A stretch of DNA of 13,432 bases from Alphaproteobacteria bacterium (GTDB taxonomy: Bacteria > Pseudomonadota > Alphaproteobacteria > SP197), in contig JAJEBJ010000175.1 in assembly GCA_022822575.1 (NCBI GenBank), positions 1-13,432 of the forward strand, given 5' to 3'. Within the stretch, counting starts at the first letter, position 1; the number at the start of each line of letters is the position of its first letter. Made by a program: the position numbers and the translations under genes. The notes beneath the pieces were generated by a model that ran no database searches, was not told the origin of the DNA, and saw only the letters and a list, made by a program, of their open reading frames with translations. This document shows positions 1-6,716 of this stretch, in pieces.

Positions 1-495
1 CGGCGGTGCATTGCCTGGCTGTGGCGCAATGCCGGCGACCTTGGATTTGATCGCGAGCGTCTGTCGGTCATGGGACATTCCGCCGGCGGCCACCTGACGG
101 CGATGATGATGGCGACAGACTGGCCGGCCCTTGACTCCGCCCTGCCGCATGACCTCGTACGGGCCGCCCTGCCGATTTCGGGAATTTTCGAACTCGAACC
201 CCTGGTTCACACGTCGATCAATGCCGGACCAGGGATGGATGTCGCCGAGGCAAGGCGCGAGAGTCCCCTGTTCATGGAGATCTGCGGCAACGCGCCCCAT
301 CTCGTCATTGCCGGCGGCGCCGAAACCCCGGAATTCACCCGCCAGTCGGATGCCTACTGCGACAGGTTTCGCACCGAGCGGCGAACAATGGAACGCTACG
401 ACGTTCCTGGCGAAAACCACTTTGGCGAACTCGAACGCCTGGCGGAATCGACGAGCGAAGTGTTCTCCCGTTCACTGAAACTTGTCGATCGCTAG
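1..495 (+). CDS. Alpha/beta hydrolase, kynurenine-formamidase-like (5' end missing)
   Basis: The reading frame is open from base 1 to TAG at 493-495, so the start lies off the window and about 164 residues are visible. The nucleophile elbow G-H-S-A-G-G-H places the serine at visible residue 27. The block S-G-I-F-E-L-E-P-L-V-H-T-S-I-N, a later G-G-A-E-T-P-E-F (candidate acid near residue 108) and G-E-N-H-F (candidate histidine near 140) follow the pattern of bacterial arylformamidase (kynurenine formamidase) and related BD-FAE-type esterases. That family hydrolyses N-formylkynurenine, but many relatives act on other amides or esters, so the substrate is uncertain. The frame runs into the start of the downstream AsnC/Lrp regulator, which suggests co-transcription. 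Hydrolase class is firm; formamidase specificity is tentative. Confidence 0.85.
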   Translation, partial: RRCIAWLWRNAGDLGFDRERLSVMGHSAGGHLTAMMMATDWPALDSALPHDLVRAALPISGIFELEPLVHTSINAGPGMDVAEARRESPLFMEICGNAPHLVIAGGAETPEFTRQSDAYCDRFRTERRTMERYDVPGENHFGELERLAESTSEVFSRSLKLVDR

Positions 496-1483
496 GGTGG
501 AGACGTCCCTGCTTCCAGGCGCCTTTCTCAGACAGGCGCCGGCCCTCGATCCCGCCGACCGCGCAATCGTCGAACACCTCCAGGAGGACGGCCGGCGGTC
601 CTTCGCGCGGATCGCCAGGGCCACAGGCCTCGCCGAGAAGACCGTGCGTAGCCGGATGAAGCACCTTCTCGATTCCGAAATCATCCAGATTGCCGCCGTA
701 ACCGACCCGCGCGCTCTTGGATACCATAGCTCCGCCCTCCTCGGTCTAGTCCTCGACCCTGCTGCTCCGGCCTCCGAGACGGCCAGAAAACTGCTGTCGG
801 TCTCCGTCATCGACTACGTGGTGGTGGCCACGGGTCGCTATGGCCTCTTCGCCGAAGTCATCTGTCACGACCGCCGTGAACTGCAGGACGTGATCGAGAA
901 CCGGATCGGAGGGATCGAAGGCATTCGGACCATCGAGAGCTTCCCCTACCTTTCACTCCACTATCAGTTGGCAAACTTCGGAGCGGCACGGCGCAAGTCC
1001 CCACGGGAAGCAGGCGTGTTCCCGCACACCCTCACCAGAACGGACCGAGACATCGTCAAGGCACTCTCGGAAAACGGGCGCATGCCATTGCAGGCCGTGG
1101 CCGACAGGCTCGGCATCTCGGAATCCCAGGTCCGCAACAGGTTCAACGCCATGGCAGCGGACGGCGTTGTGAGTGTCATTGCCATCGTCAACCCGATGAG
1201 TCTGGGCTACGGAACCGTCGCCTGGACCGCCGTGCGTGTCGGCGGCGGCATTTCGGCACGCGACGTGGCCGACGGGCTCTCAGGCCTCTCCCATGTCACC
1301 TATGTGGCGATCTGTGCCGGGCGTTTCGATATCTTCTCGGAGGTCGCCTGCCGCGACGAGGCGGAGCTTCTGGCCATCATCGACCATGATATCCGGCCCC
1401 TGAAAGGCGTCATGTCGATCGAGATCTCGATCTACCAGCACCTGCACTACAAGCGGCTCACGCCCATCGCCGCCCCAACCTGA
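482..1483 (+). CDS. Tandem AsnC/Lrp-family transcriptional regulator (two HTH-RAM modules)
   Basis: This 333-residue protein is about twice the usual 150-170 residues of Lrp/AsnC regulators. Module 1 has a winged HTH at about 22-65 (L-D-P-A-D-R-A-I-V, then the recognition-helix region around E-K-T-V-R-S-R) and a RAM effector domain at about 84-160. Module 2 repeats this: HTH at about 185-228 (T-R-T-D-R-D-I-V, E-S-Q-V-R-N-R) and RAM at about 245-322. The two RAM copies share a G-R-Y/F-G/D-L/I-F-(A/S)-E-V motif. The start is uncertain: TTG at 482 overlaps the hydrolase by 14 bases, GTG at 497 is in frame just after the hydrolase stop, and neither has a strong Shine-Dalgarno site. Lrp-type regulators usually sense amino acids or small metabolites and control neighbouring catabolic genes. 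Here the target could be the hydrolase operon or the cluster to the right. Confidence 0.9.
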   Translation: MSIARVETSLLPGAFLRQAPALDPADRAIVEHLQEDGRRSFARIARATGLAEKTVRSRMKHLLDSEIIQIAAVTDPRALGYHSSALLGLVLDPAAPASETARKLLSVSVIDYVVVATGRYGLFAEVICHDRRELQDVIENRIGGIEGIRTIESFPYLSLHYQLANFGAARRKSPREAGVFPHTLTRTDRDIVKALSENGRMPLQAVADRLGISESQVRNRFNAMAADGVVSVIAIVNPMSLGYGTVAWTAVRVGGGISARDVADGLSGLSHVTYVAICAGRFDIFSEVACRDEAELLAIIDHDIRPLKGVMSIEISIYQHLHYKRLTPIAAPT

Positions 1484-1491
1484 AGGCCTGG

Positions 1492-2337
1492 TCAGATTCC
1501 CGCCCCGTCATGCTGCTCGAGGTCGTCGGTGATCTCGTGCCACCTTGCCCTGGACCCGACATGGATATGAACGTCAGGCCTGATGTTGGGATCATCCTCG
1601 AGGATGCCGAGGGGTACGATGGCGACGGTGCGCTCGGTGTCGACATGAGGCATCTTTGATCCGCACAGGTCGCAAAAGACCTGGGTGTGGTATCTCGCAC
1701 CTGGCACGCGGAAGCTCTTGAGGTGATCGACACCTTGCGTGAACTCCAGGTACCGGAGGTCGATCTGGGCATTCGAGGAATGGGCGGCAGCACGTCCCCG
1801 GCGACAGCGTCCGCAATGGCAGTTCCAGGCCGACGTGAAGGGACCGGTCGTCTGGAAGGCGACACTGCCGCACATGCACCAGCCACGCACGACTCCAAGT
1901 GGCGGCGGCGGAACCGGGTCTTCCTCGACCCTCGGATAGCCGGTCTCCGGGGGATAGTCGTCATGACGGGGCAGATCTCCCGTCACCTGGTGCCAGGGCG
2001 CACCATGGGGAACGAAGATGTTGCAATCCGAAGGTCTGCCGTCGTCATGGCAGCCCCCGGGGGCGATGGCGGGCTGGTCGTCCGTCTCGCCGCCATAGGG
2101 GACCACCGAACCGCACTCTCCGCAGAATTTCCGGACCAGCATATGGGACGAACGGTAGTCGACCGTCATGTCCTCGCCTCCGGTCACGCGGAGTTCCCCC
2201 TGGCGCATGAACCAGTAGGTTCCGAAAGGCGTTCCGTGGGCCTTGCGGCACAGCTTGCAGTGGCAATTGAAGGCCTGGAACGGTTCAGCCGCGAGTTCCC
2301 AGGTGACGCCGCCGCACAGGCATCGTCCGGCATTCAT
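1492..2337 (-). CDS. Tandem GFA/CENP-V-domain zinc protein
   Basis: The 281-residue product has two copies of the GFA (glutathione-dependent formaldehyde-activating) fold, which is normally a single domain of about 120-150 residues. Copy 1 has C6-x-C8, C25-x-C27-x2-C30 and C72-x2-C75. Copy 2 has the same pattern at C154-x-C156, C173-x-C175-x2-C178 and C222-x2-C225. A proline-rich linker (about 138-147) separates them. In Gfa these cysteines bind a structural and a catalytic zinc, and the protein has been linked to S-hydroxymethylglutathione formation; many family members have no proven function. ATG at 2337 is preceded by GGAGGA (complement of 2345-2350) at 7-base spacing. It lies 16 bp behind the SDR stop, so the two probably form an operon. 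Its stop is 8 bp from that of the convergent Lrp gene. Confidence 0.88.
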   Translation of the reverse strand: MNAGRCLCGGVTWELAAEPFQAFNCHCKLCRKAHGTPFGTYWFMRQGELRVTGGEDMTVDYRSSHMLVRKFCGECGSVVPYGGETDDQPAIAPGGCHDDGRPSDCNIFVPHGAPWHQVTGDLPRHDDYPPETGYPRVEEDPVPPPPLGVVRGWCMCGSVAFQTTGPFTSAWNCHCGRCRRGRAAAHSSNAQIDLRYLEFTQGVDHLKSFRVPGARYHTQVFCDLCGSKMPHVDTERTVAIVPLGILEDDPNIRPDVHIHVGSRARWHEITDDLEQHDGAGI

Positions 2338-2353
2338 GTCGTCTTCCTCCGGC

Positions 2354-3079
2354 TCAGATGGTCCATGTTTCGCTGAAGGGCCTCAGTTCCACCTCGTTGC
2401 TCCATGCCGAAGGCGGCTGGAGATGCACCCACCAGTAGGTGTCTGCCACGCCATCGGGATCGGCCAGACCGGTCGGGTCATCATAGACGTCCCGCATGAC
2501 GGGCACGTCGAGATCACAGTCGAGTCTCATGTGGACGACATGGACGCCGTCCCGTGCATGGGCCTTCGCAAGGCACTGCGCCAGGCCCCTCAAGGCGAAC
2601 TTGCCGATGGCATAGAGTGGATGGGTGGCGGAACCACGAAAGGCCGCGGTGGCACTGGAAAACATGATGGTGCCGCTCCCCCTGGTGCGCATGGCGGGCA
2701 ACACCGAGCGGGCTGCCGCGAAGGCGCCCATCACCTCCACATGGAAAACCTCCTCGAGCTGGGCGTAGGTCATGTCCAGCGGATCGCAACGCGTGAAGTC
2801 TCCCCGGGCGTTGTAGATGAGGACCTCGATGGCGCCCATCTCCTCTGCCACCTGCGCCATGGCCTCCTCAACGGTGACCGGACGGGTGGCGTCTGCGGCA
2901 AAGAACCGCACGTCCATGGTACCGTTGGCGGCCCGTGCATGCTCGAGGGCCACCGCGCTGCCTGAGCGTGTCCGCGACACCAGGGCGATGTCACAGCCGC
3001 CGGCGGCGAACCGCGCCGCAAGCGAGCGGCCAAGGCCCTCACCGGCTCCAACAATGGCACAGACTGGACGGTCGCTCAT
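2354..3079 (-). CDS. Short-chain dehydrogenase/reductase (SDR)
   Basis: From ATG at 3079 the protein has 241 residues, a normal classical-SDR length. It begins with a beta strand and the nucleotide-binding glycine motif G11-A-G13-E-G-L-G17. The rest of the SDR signature follows: L-I-Y-N90-A (the N-A-G-like motif), S141/S142, Y156-x3-K160. S-Y-K and N are all present, so it should be an active NAD(P)-dependent oxidoreductase. An open frame continues upstream to 3199, but the extra 40 residues are not SDR-like and would cover the divergent promoter region. A second in-frame ATG at 3091 is possible. The C-terminal segment W-W-V-H-L-Q-P-P-S-A-W-S-N-E-V is typical of a subgroup of uncharacterised SDRs. 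It is first in a two-gene unit with the GFA protein. The substrate is unknown. Confidence 0.9.
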   Translation of the reverse strand: MSDRPVCAIVGAGEGLGRSLAARFAAGGCDIALVSRTRSGSAVALEHARAANGTMDVRFFAADATRPVTVEEAMAQVAEEMGAIEVLIYNARGDFTRCDPLDMTYAQLEEVFHVEVMGAFAAARSVLPAMRTRGSGTIMFSSATAAFRGSATHPLYAIGKFALRGLAQCLAKAHARDGVHVVHMRLDCDLDVPVMRDVYDDPTGLADPDGVADTYWWVHLQPPSAWSNEVELRPFSETWTI

Positions 3080-3092
3080 GATCTCGATCATG
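3077..3092. repeat. Perfect 7-bp inverted repeat over the SDR start
   Basis: CATGATC-TC-GATCATG lies on the SDR start codon at one end of the 170-bp divergent gap between the SDR and the PhyH gene. A second CATGATC followed after four bases by GATC occurs at 3197-3211 in the same gap. It could be a regulator site or an mRNA hairpin that affects SDR translation. Part of the symmetry comes from the two in-frame ATG codons (3091 and 3079), so it may be fortuitous. Confidence 0.35.
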
Positions 3093-3187
3093 GCACAGGC
3101 GGTGGCGGCATGACATACCGGAGACGGGACCACTCCGTCCTTTGTTCGAGAGGCACTTCCTGCTGGTTCAAGAGCTTCGATCTGCCC

Positions 3188-3193
3188 TATTAT
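3188..3193 (+). promoter_or_regulatory. Possible -10 element (TATTAT) for the PhyH gene
   Basis: TATTAT is the best -10-like hexamer in the otherwise GC-rich divergent gap and lies about 57 bases upstream of the ATG at 3250. No convincing -35 hexamer at 16-18 bases was found; the nearest is the weak TGGTTC at 3164-3169, 18 bases upstream. This is a tentative promoter call. Confidence 0.22.
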
Positions 3194-3236
3194 TCGCATG
3201 ATCCGAAGATCGCGCCGCGACCGGAATGTGACTGCC

Positions 3237-3242
3237 GGAGGA
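3237..3242 (+). promoter_or_regulatory. Shine-Dalgarno GGAGGA that sets the PhyH start
   Basis: GGAGGA ends 7 bases before ATG 3250. This spacing favours that codon over TTG 3247 (4 bases) and ATG 3256 (13 bases) in the TTG-ATG-GTG-ATG run of candidate starts. Confidence 0.7.
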
Positions 3243-3249
3243 CCCCTTG

Positions 3250-4095
3250 ATGGTGATGGAGCTTCCAGTCTTTGACGCGGCGACGCCGGCGTCTGCTGTC
3301 GTGGCCGCCCTGCGCACCGCCGGTGCGGCGGTCGTGACCGACCTTCTCGACGAAGATGCCGTGGACCTTTGCGCGGCGGAAATGCGCTCCGAATTCGACC
3401 AGCGCGGGCGCCAGCAGGAGAGCGATTTCAACGGCTATCGCACCTTGCGCATCTCAAGCGTGCTGGGCTACGCGCCTGCCGCGGCCAGGATGGTAGGCCA
3501 TCCACTTGTGCTGGAAGTGGCTGATGCTGTCCTTCTTCCGCATTGCTTTGCCTACCGAATTGGCAGCGCCACAGGAATCGAGATTCTCCCCGGCGAAGGC
3601 GACCAGGTTCTCCACCGCGACGACACGATCTATCCGATCAGCATTCCGGGCATGGAATTCCAGATCGGCGTGATGTGGGCAATCGACGATTTCACCGAGG
3701 AGAACGGCGCGACGCGTGTTGCCCTTGGAAGTCATCGCCTCACGGACCACGACGGCCCTGCCCTCTCGTGTGTCGTGCAGGCATCGATGCCCAGTGGATC
3801 CGCCCTCTTCTACATGGGTTCCCTGTGGCACGGTGGAGGGGCCAACCGATCGAACGGACCGCGCATGGGTCTCATCAACACCTATGCACTGGGCTGGCTC
3901 CGACAGGAGGTAAACCAGTACCTCGCCGTGCCGCCGGAGGTCGCGGCGCGCTACGACAAGACCATCCGCCGGCTTCTGGGCTACGCCAAGCACGGCGACA
4001 TTCTCGGCTACGGTCACCGCATTGGCGCATCGCGCATCATGGGTGAGCCCGAGGGCAAACTGGATAACGGTCTCGACGTCTGGGTCTGGGACTGA
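3250..4095 (+). CDS. Phytanoyl-CoA dioxygenase (PhyH)-family Fe(II)/2-oxoglutarate oxygenase
   Basis: The 281-residue product has the non-haem iron facial triad of PhyH-type dioxygenases: H122-R-D124 (in the context D-Q-V-L-H-R-D-D) and distal H194 (S-L-W-H-G-G-G-A-N). R205 (N-G-P-R-M-G) is placed to bind the 2-oxoglutarate carboxylate. Family members hydroxylate or otherwise oxidise small molecules using O2 and 2-oxoglutarate, releasing succinate and CO2. The length is typical. The C-terminal part (about 215-281) contains G-Y-A-K-H-G-D-I-L-G-Y, a region I do not recognise from a characterised member. It is transcribed divergently from the SDR-GFA unit and converges on the extradiol dioxygenase. 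Hydroxylation of a catabolic substrate is a reasonable guess; the substrate cannot be read from the sequence. Confidence 0.9.
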   Translation: MVMELPVFDAATPASAVVAALRTAGAAVVTDLLDEDAVDLCAAEMRSEFDQRGRQQESDFNGYRTLRISSVLGYAPAAARMVGHPLVLEVADAVLLPHCFAYRIGSATGIEILPGEGDQVLHRDDTIYPISIPGMEFQIGVMWAIDDFTEENGATRVALGSHRLTDHDGPALSCVVQASMPSGSALFYMGSLWHGGGANRSNGPRMGLINTYALGWLRQEVNQYLAVPPEVAARYDKTIRRLLGYAKHGDILGYGHRIGASRIMGEPEGKLDNGLDVWVWD

Positions 4096-4201
4096 CAGGG
4101 CGCTTCGATTGTTCGCCGACAGCGATACGCAAGGGTGACGCCAGGGATTCGTGAGGGCCAGCCGGAACCTTCACGCCGGAACCGCCGGAGGCAGTTCGTC
4201 T

Positions 4202-5077
4202 TCAGAAGCCTCCTGCTTCAGGAGCATGATCGAGAATGTCCCGGGGATAGTACTCGGACTGATGCGACGCCGGCCGCGCGCCCCAACCGTATTCGATCAT
4301 CCAGCCTGAAGGATTGCGGAAGTAGAAGGAGTACATCTCGTCGTTGGCGTGACGGCCGGGCTGCAGTTCGACCGGGATTGCGTTCTCTCGCACCAGTTCG
4401 TAGGTCAGGCCGACATCGTCCATGTTGTCAGCCTCCACCATGATGTGATTGACACGCTTGTCCCGGCTGCCCATGCCGAAGGCGATGGTGTGATCGCGCT
4501 CGTTGCAGTGCATGAAGGTTGGCGCACCATCGAAGGAGCCGTCTTCCGCGGGATACTCTGCGCCGCCACGCATGCCGAGCAGCGTGTAGAACCGCCACGC
4601 GGCCTCGACATCTCCCTGGTGCAGCACGCAGTGACCCAGACCTGCCGCACCGGTCCTGAAACGGCCGTGCATGGGCCTTCCCGGATGGAACGGCCGGTGA
4701 CGGTGCACCTCGGGACCGTGGAAGATCTCGACCGGCACGCCTGAGGGATCCTCGAGCTTCATGACGGCCTGAACCCGGCGTTCGGCTGCCTCATCACGTG
4801 ATCCAACGCGGACGGCAAGGCCTGCCTGCTCGAGCCTTGCAACCATGCACTCGAACTCGGAGCGGCCCGCAACGCGCAGCCCGAGATAGGCGAGGTCGTC
4901 GCTGCCGTCGGCGATCAGGCGGATGCGGTGGTGCCAGTAGTCCATGCGCAGGTAGCAGGTCCCGGCAGTTTCGCCCTCGACCAGTTCCAGGCCCACAACA
5001 TCTGTCGCCATGTGGATCCAGGCATCGAGGTCGCTTACGCCCAGACCGAGATAACCGAGTTCCGTAACCTGAACCAT
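4202..5077 (-). CDS. Type I extradiol ring-cleavage dioxygenase (BphC-like, two VOC modules)
   Basis: From ATG 5077 the protein has 291 residues, matching two-domain extradiol dioxygenases such as 2,3-dihydroxybiphenyl 1,2-dioxygenase (BphC, about 290-300). The N-terminal VOC module spans about 1-125 and the catalytic module about 140-275. Iron ligands align as H149 (G-L-G-H-C), H211 (R-V-N-H-I) and E262 (M-I-E-Y-G-W), close to BphC H146/H210/E260. The second-shell catalytic residues are also present: H196, H243 (G-R-H-A-N-D) and Y252 (S-F-Y-F-R-N-P-S-G). It should therefore cleave a catechol-type ring next to the two hydroxyls (meta cleavage). It diverges from the aldehyde dehydrogenase gene that would act on its product. 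The exact aromatic substrate is unknown. A longer frame reaches 5104, but GGAGGT supports 5077. Confidence 0.94.
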   Translation of the reverse strand: MVQVTELGYLGLGVSDLDAWIHMATDVVGLELVEGETAGTCYLRMDYWHHRIRLIADGSDDLAYLGLRVAGRSEFECMVARLEQAGLAVRVGSRDEAAERRVQAVMKLEDPSGVPVEIFHGPEVHRHRPFHPGRPMHGRFRTGAAGLGHCVLHQGDVEAAWRFYTLLGMRGGAEYPAEDGSFDGAPTFMHCNERDHTIAFGMGSRDKRVNHIMVEADNMDDVGLTYELVRENAIPVELQPGRHANDEMYSFYFRNPSGWMIEYGWGARPASHQSEYYPRDILDHAPEAGGF

Positions 5078-5081
5078 GTGC

Positions 5082-5087
5082 ACCTCC
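5082..5087 (-). promoter_or_regulatory. Shine-Dalgarno GGAGGT of the extradiol dioxygenase
   Basis: The complement reads GGAGGT four bases before ATG 5077. It selects this start over the upstream in-frame start at 5104, which would add an arginine-rich stretch (M-R-R-R-R) not expected in the family. Confidence 0.65.
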
Positions 5088-5121
5088 ACACGTCGCCGCC
5101 GCATCTGAGCCGACCGACACT

Positions 5122-5155
5122 GTCCATGACGGCCCGGGGCCTGTCTGTCATGGAC
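5122..5155. promoter_or_regulatory. Inverted repeat in the divergent dioxygenase/dehydrogenase promoter region (candidate operator)
   Basis: Perfect 9-bp arms GTCCATGAC (5122-5130) and GTCATGGAC (5147-5155) are separated by 16 bp, with centres 25 bp apart. A smaller palindrome GGCCC-G-GGGCC (5131-5141) sits in the spacer. The site is 45 bp upstream of the extradiol dioxygenase start and 70 bp upstream of the aldehyde dehydrogenase start, a good place for a dimeric regulator to control both directions. An mRNA hairpin is the alternative. The protein that would bind it is not identified. Confidence 0.5.
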
Positions 5156-5225
5156 GCAGTTGCTTCATCTCTGATAGATCAATGCCCATTCCTGTCGCGA
5201 ACGTGCCGCTTTGGAGTCTCTCATC

Positions 5226-6713
5226 ATGCCTATAGTCGCGCCCACGTCCATTCGGCCTGCGCGCCATTACGTCGGTGGCCGTTTCGAGGATTCCGAGTCA
5301 GGCGCGACGCTTGGTGTCGTCAATCCGGCCACGGAAGCGATCACAGCCCGGGCAGCCCGTGGCGATGTCAGAGATGTCGAACGCGCCGTGCGCGCGGCGC
5401 GCGAGTCCTTCGAGGACGGAGCGTGGTCTCGAGGCCTGCCATCTTTCCGGCGCGAGGTTCTGTTCCGGGTGGCCGACCTGATCGAGAGACGCTCCGACGA
5501 GATCGTGACGGTCCAGGTCGCCGAGATGGGCGAACCGGTGGGGCCGCCCTCGGACGGTCCCGACTTCTACGTGGCACGCTCCGCCCAGAACTTCCGTTTC
5601 TTCGCGGAAGAGCAGGAACTCGTCGGCAACCAGTCGTTCAATCGGGACGACACGCTGGTGACCTACACCATGCTCGACCCGGTTGGAGTCTACGCGCTCA
5701 TCACGCCGTGGAACGGGCCCTTCATGCTCTCGACCTGGAAAATGGCGCCGTGTCTGGCCTACGGCAACTCGGCGGTCCACAAGCCCTCCGAACTGGCGCC
5801 GCTCTCGATGCCGATCCTGTGCGAGATCTTCGAGGAGGCCGGTCTTCCCGCAGGCGTCTACAATGTCGTGCACGGCTTTGGGGCTGAAGCGGGTGGGCCT
5901 CTGGTGGAGCATCCGGACGTCTGTGGCGTCTCGTTCACGGGTTCACCCGCGACTGCCCGCGACATTTCACAAAGGGTGGCGTCTTCTCTCAAGCGCACAT
6001 CCTTCGAACTCGGCGGCAAGTCGGCCAACATCGTCTTCGCCGACGCCGACCTCGACCGCGCGGTTCCCGAAGCCGCCGCCGCCATCTTCGGCACGTCGGG
6101 CCAGTCCTGCGTCGCGGGCTCGCGCATCCTGGTGCAGCGACAGATCTACGCTGAATTCCTCGAGCGCTTCGAGGCGGAGGCAGCGACTTGGAAGGCCGGC
6201 GACCCGTTCGATCCCGGGACGCGCCTCGGGCCTCTCGTCTCGAAGGGCCAGTATGACCGGGTCATGGGCTATCTCGATCTCGCGCGCGAGGAAGGCCGGA
6301 TCCTGTTCGGCGGGGGCCGCCCGGACGGTCTCGACACCGGGTACTTCATTGCGCCCACGGCGGTCGTGGATGTCGAAAACGACGCGCGCATTTGCCAGGA
6401 GGAGATCTTCGGACCCGTTGCGGCCGTGATTCCCTTCGACGATGCGGACCACGCGCTCCGCCTCGCCAACGACTCGGTCTACGGACTGGCGGGCTACATC
6501 TGGACCGGGAGCCAGCAGACCGCACACGACGTGGCTCACCGACTGGAAACGGCGATGATCTGGATCAATTCAGGCTTCTCGCGCGACCTGCGCCAACCGT
6601 TCGGCGGCATGAAGGGCAGCGGCCACGGACGCGAGGGCGGCGGCTACAGCCGCGAGTTCTATACCGAAACACGCTTTGCCTCGTTTCCGCTCACGCCGCG
6701 ACGCCGGCATTGA
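5226..6713 (+). CDS. NAD(P)-dependent aldehyde dehydrogenase, HpaE/DmpC-like (muconic semialdehyde dehydrogenase type)
   Basis: The 495-residue protein has the complete ALDH catalytic set: N163 (T-P-W-N-G-P-F-M), K186 (H-K-P-S-E), E261 (F-E-L-G-G-K-S) and nucleophile C295 (S-G-Q-S-C). The C-terminal stretch R-D-L-R-Q-P-F-G-G-M-K ... G-R-E-G-G-G-Y-S strongly resembles 5-carboxymethyl-2-hydroxymuconate semialdehyde dehydrogenase (HpaE) and 2-hydroxymuconic semialdehyde dehydrogenases. These oxidise the semialdehyde made by extradiol cleavage to the acid. ATG 5226 has GGAG at 5213-5216; an in-frame TTG at 5211 overlaps that site and is unlikely. The hydratase gene follows after 3 bp and the ring-cleavage dioxygenase diverges from it, so the context agrees with the motifs. 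Betaine-aldehyde-type specificity is the main alternative. Confidence 0.9.
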   Translation: MPIVAPTSIRPARHYVGGRFEDSESGATLGVVNPATEAITARAARGDVRDVERAVRAARESFEDGAWSRGLPSFRREVLFRVADLIERRSDEIVTVQVAEMGEPVGPPSDGPDFYVARSAQNFRFFAEEQELVGNQSFNRDDTLVTYTMLDPVGVYALITPWNGPFMLSTWKMAPCLAYGNSAVHKPSELAPLSMPILCEIFEEAGLPAGVYNVVHGFGAEAGGPLVEHPDVCGVSFTGSPATARDISQRVASSLKRTSFELGGKSANIVFADADLDRAVPEAAAAIFGTSGQSCVAGSRILVQRQIYAEFLERFEAEAATWKAGDPFDPGTRLGPLVSKGQYDRVMGYLDLAREEGRILFGGGRPDGLDTGYFIAPTAVVDVENDARICQEEIFGPVAAVIPFDDADHALRLANDSVYGLAGYIWTGSQQTAHDVAHRLETAMIWINSGFSRDLRQPFGGMKGSGHGREGGGYSREFYTETRFASFPLTPRRRH

Positions 6714-6716
6714 GCC

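Noticed and set aside
1687..2376. 229-residue plus-strand frame opposite the GFA gene
   Set aside because: No domain is recognisable, whereas the minus strand shows two full cysteine sets and a good Shine-Dalgarno site.
3080..3199. 40-residue N-terminal extension of the SDR
   Set aside because: The SDR nucleotide-binding motif starts within about 10 residues of ATG 3079, as expected. The extension covers the promoter gap and lacks SDR features.
4160..4191. GCCGGAACC repeated twice and GCCGGAGG once in the 106-bp convergent gap
   Set aside because: Short direct repeats with no dyad symmetry or T-run, so no terminator or known element could be supported.
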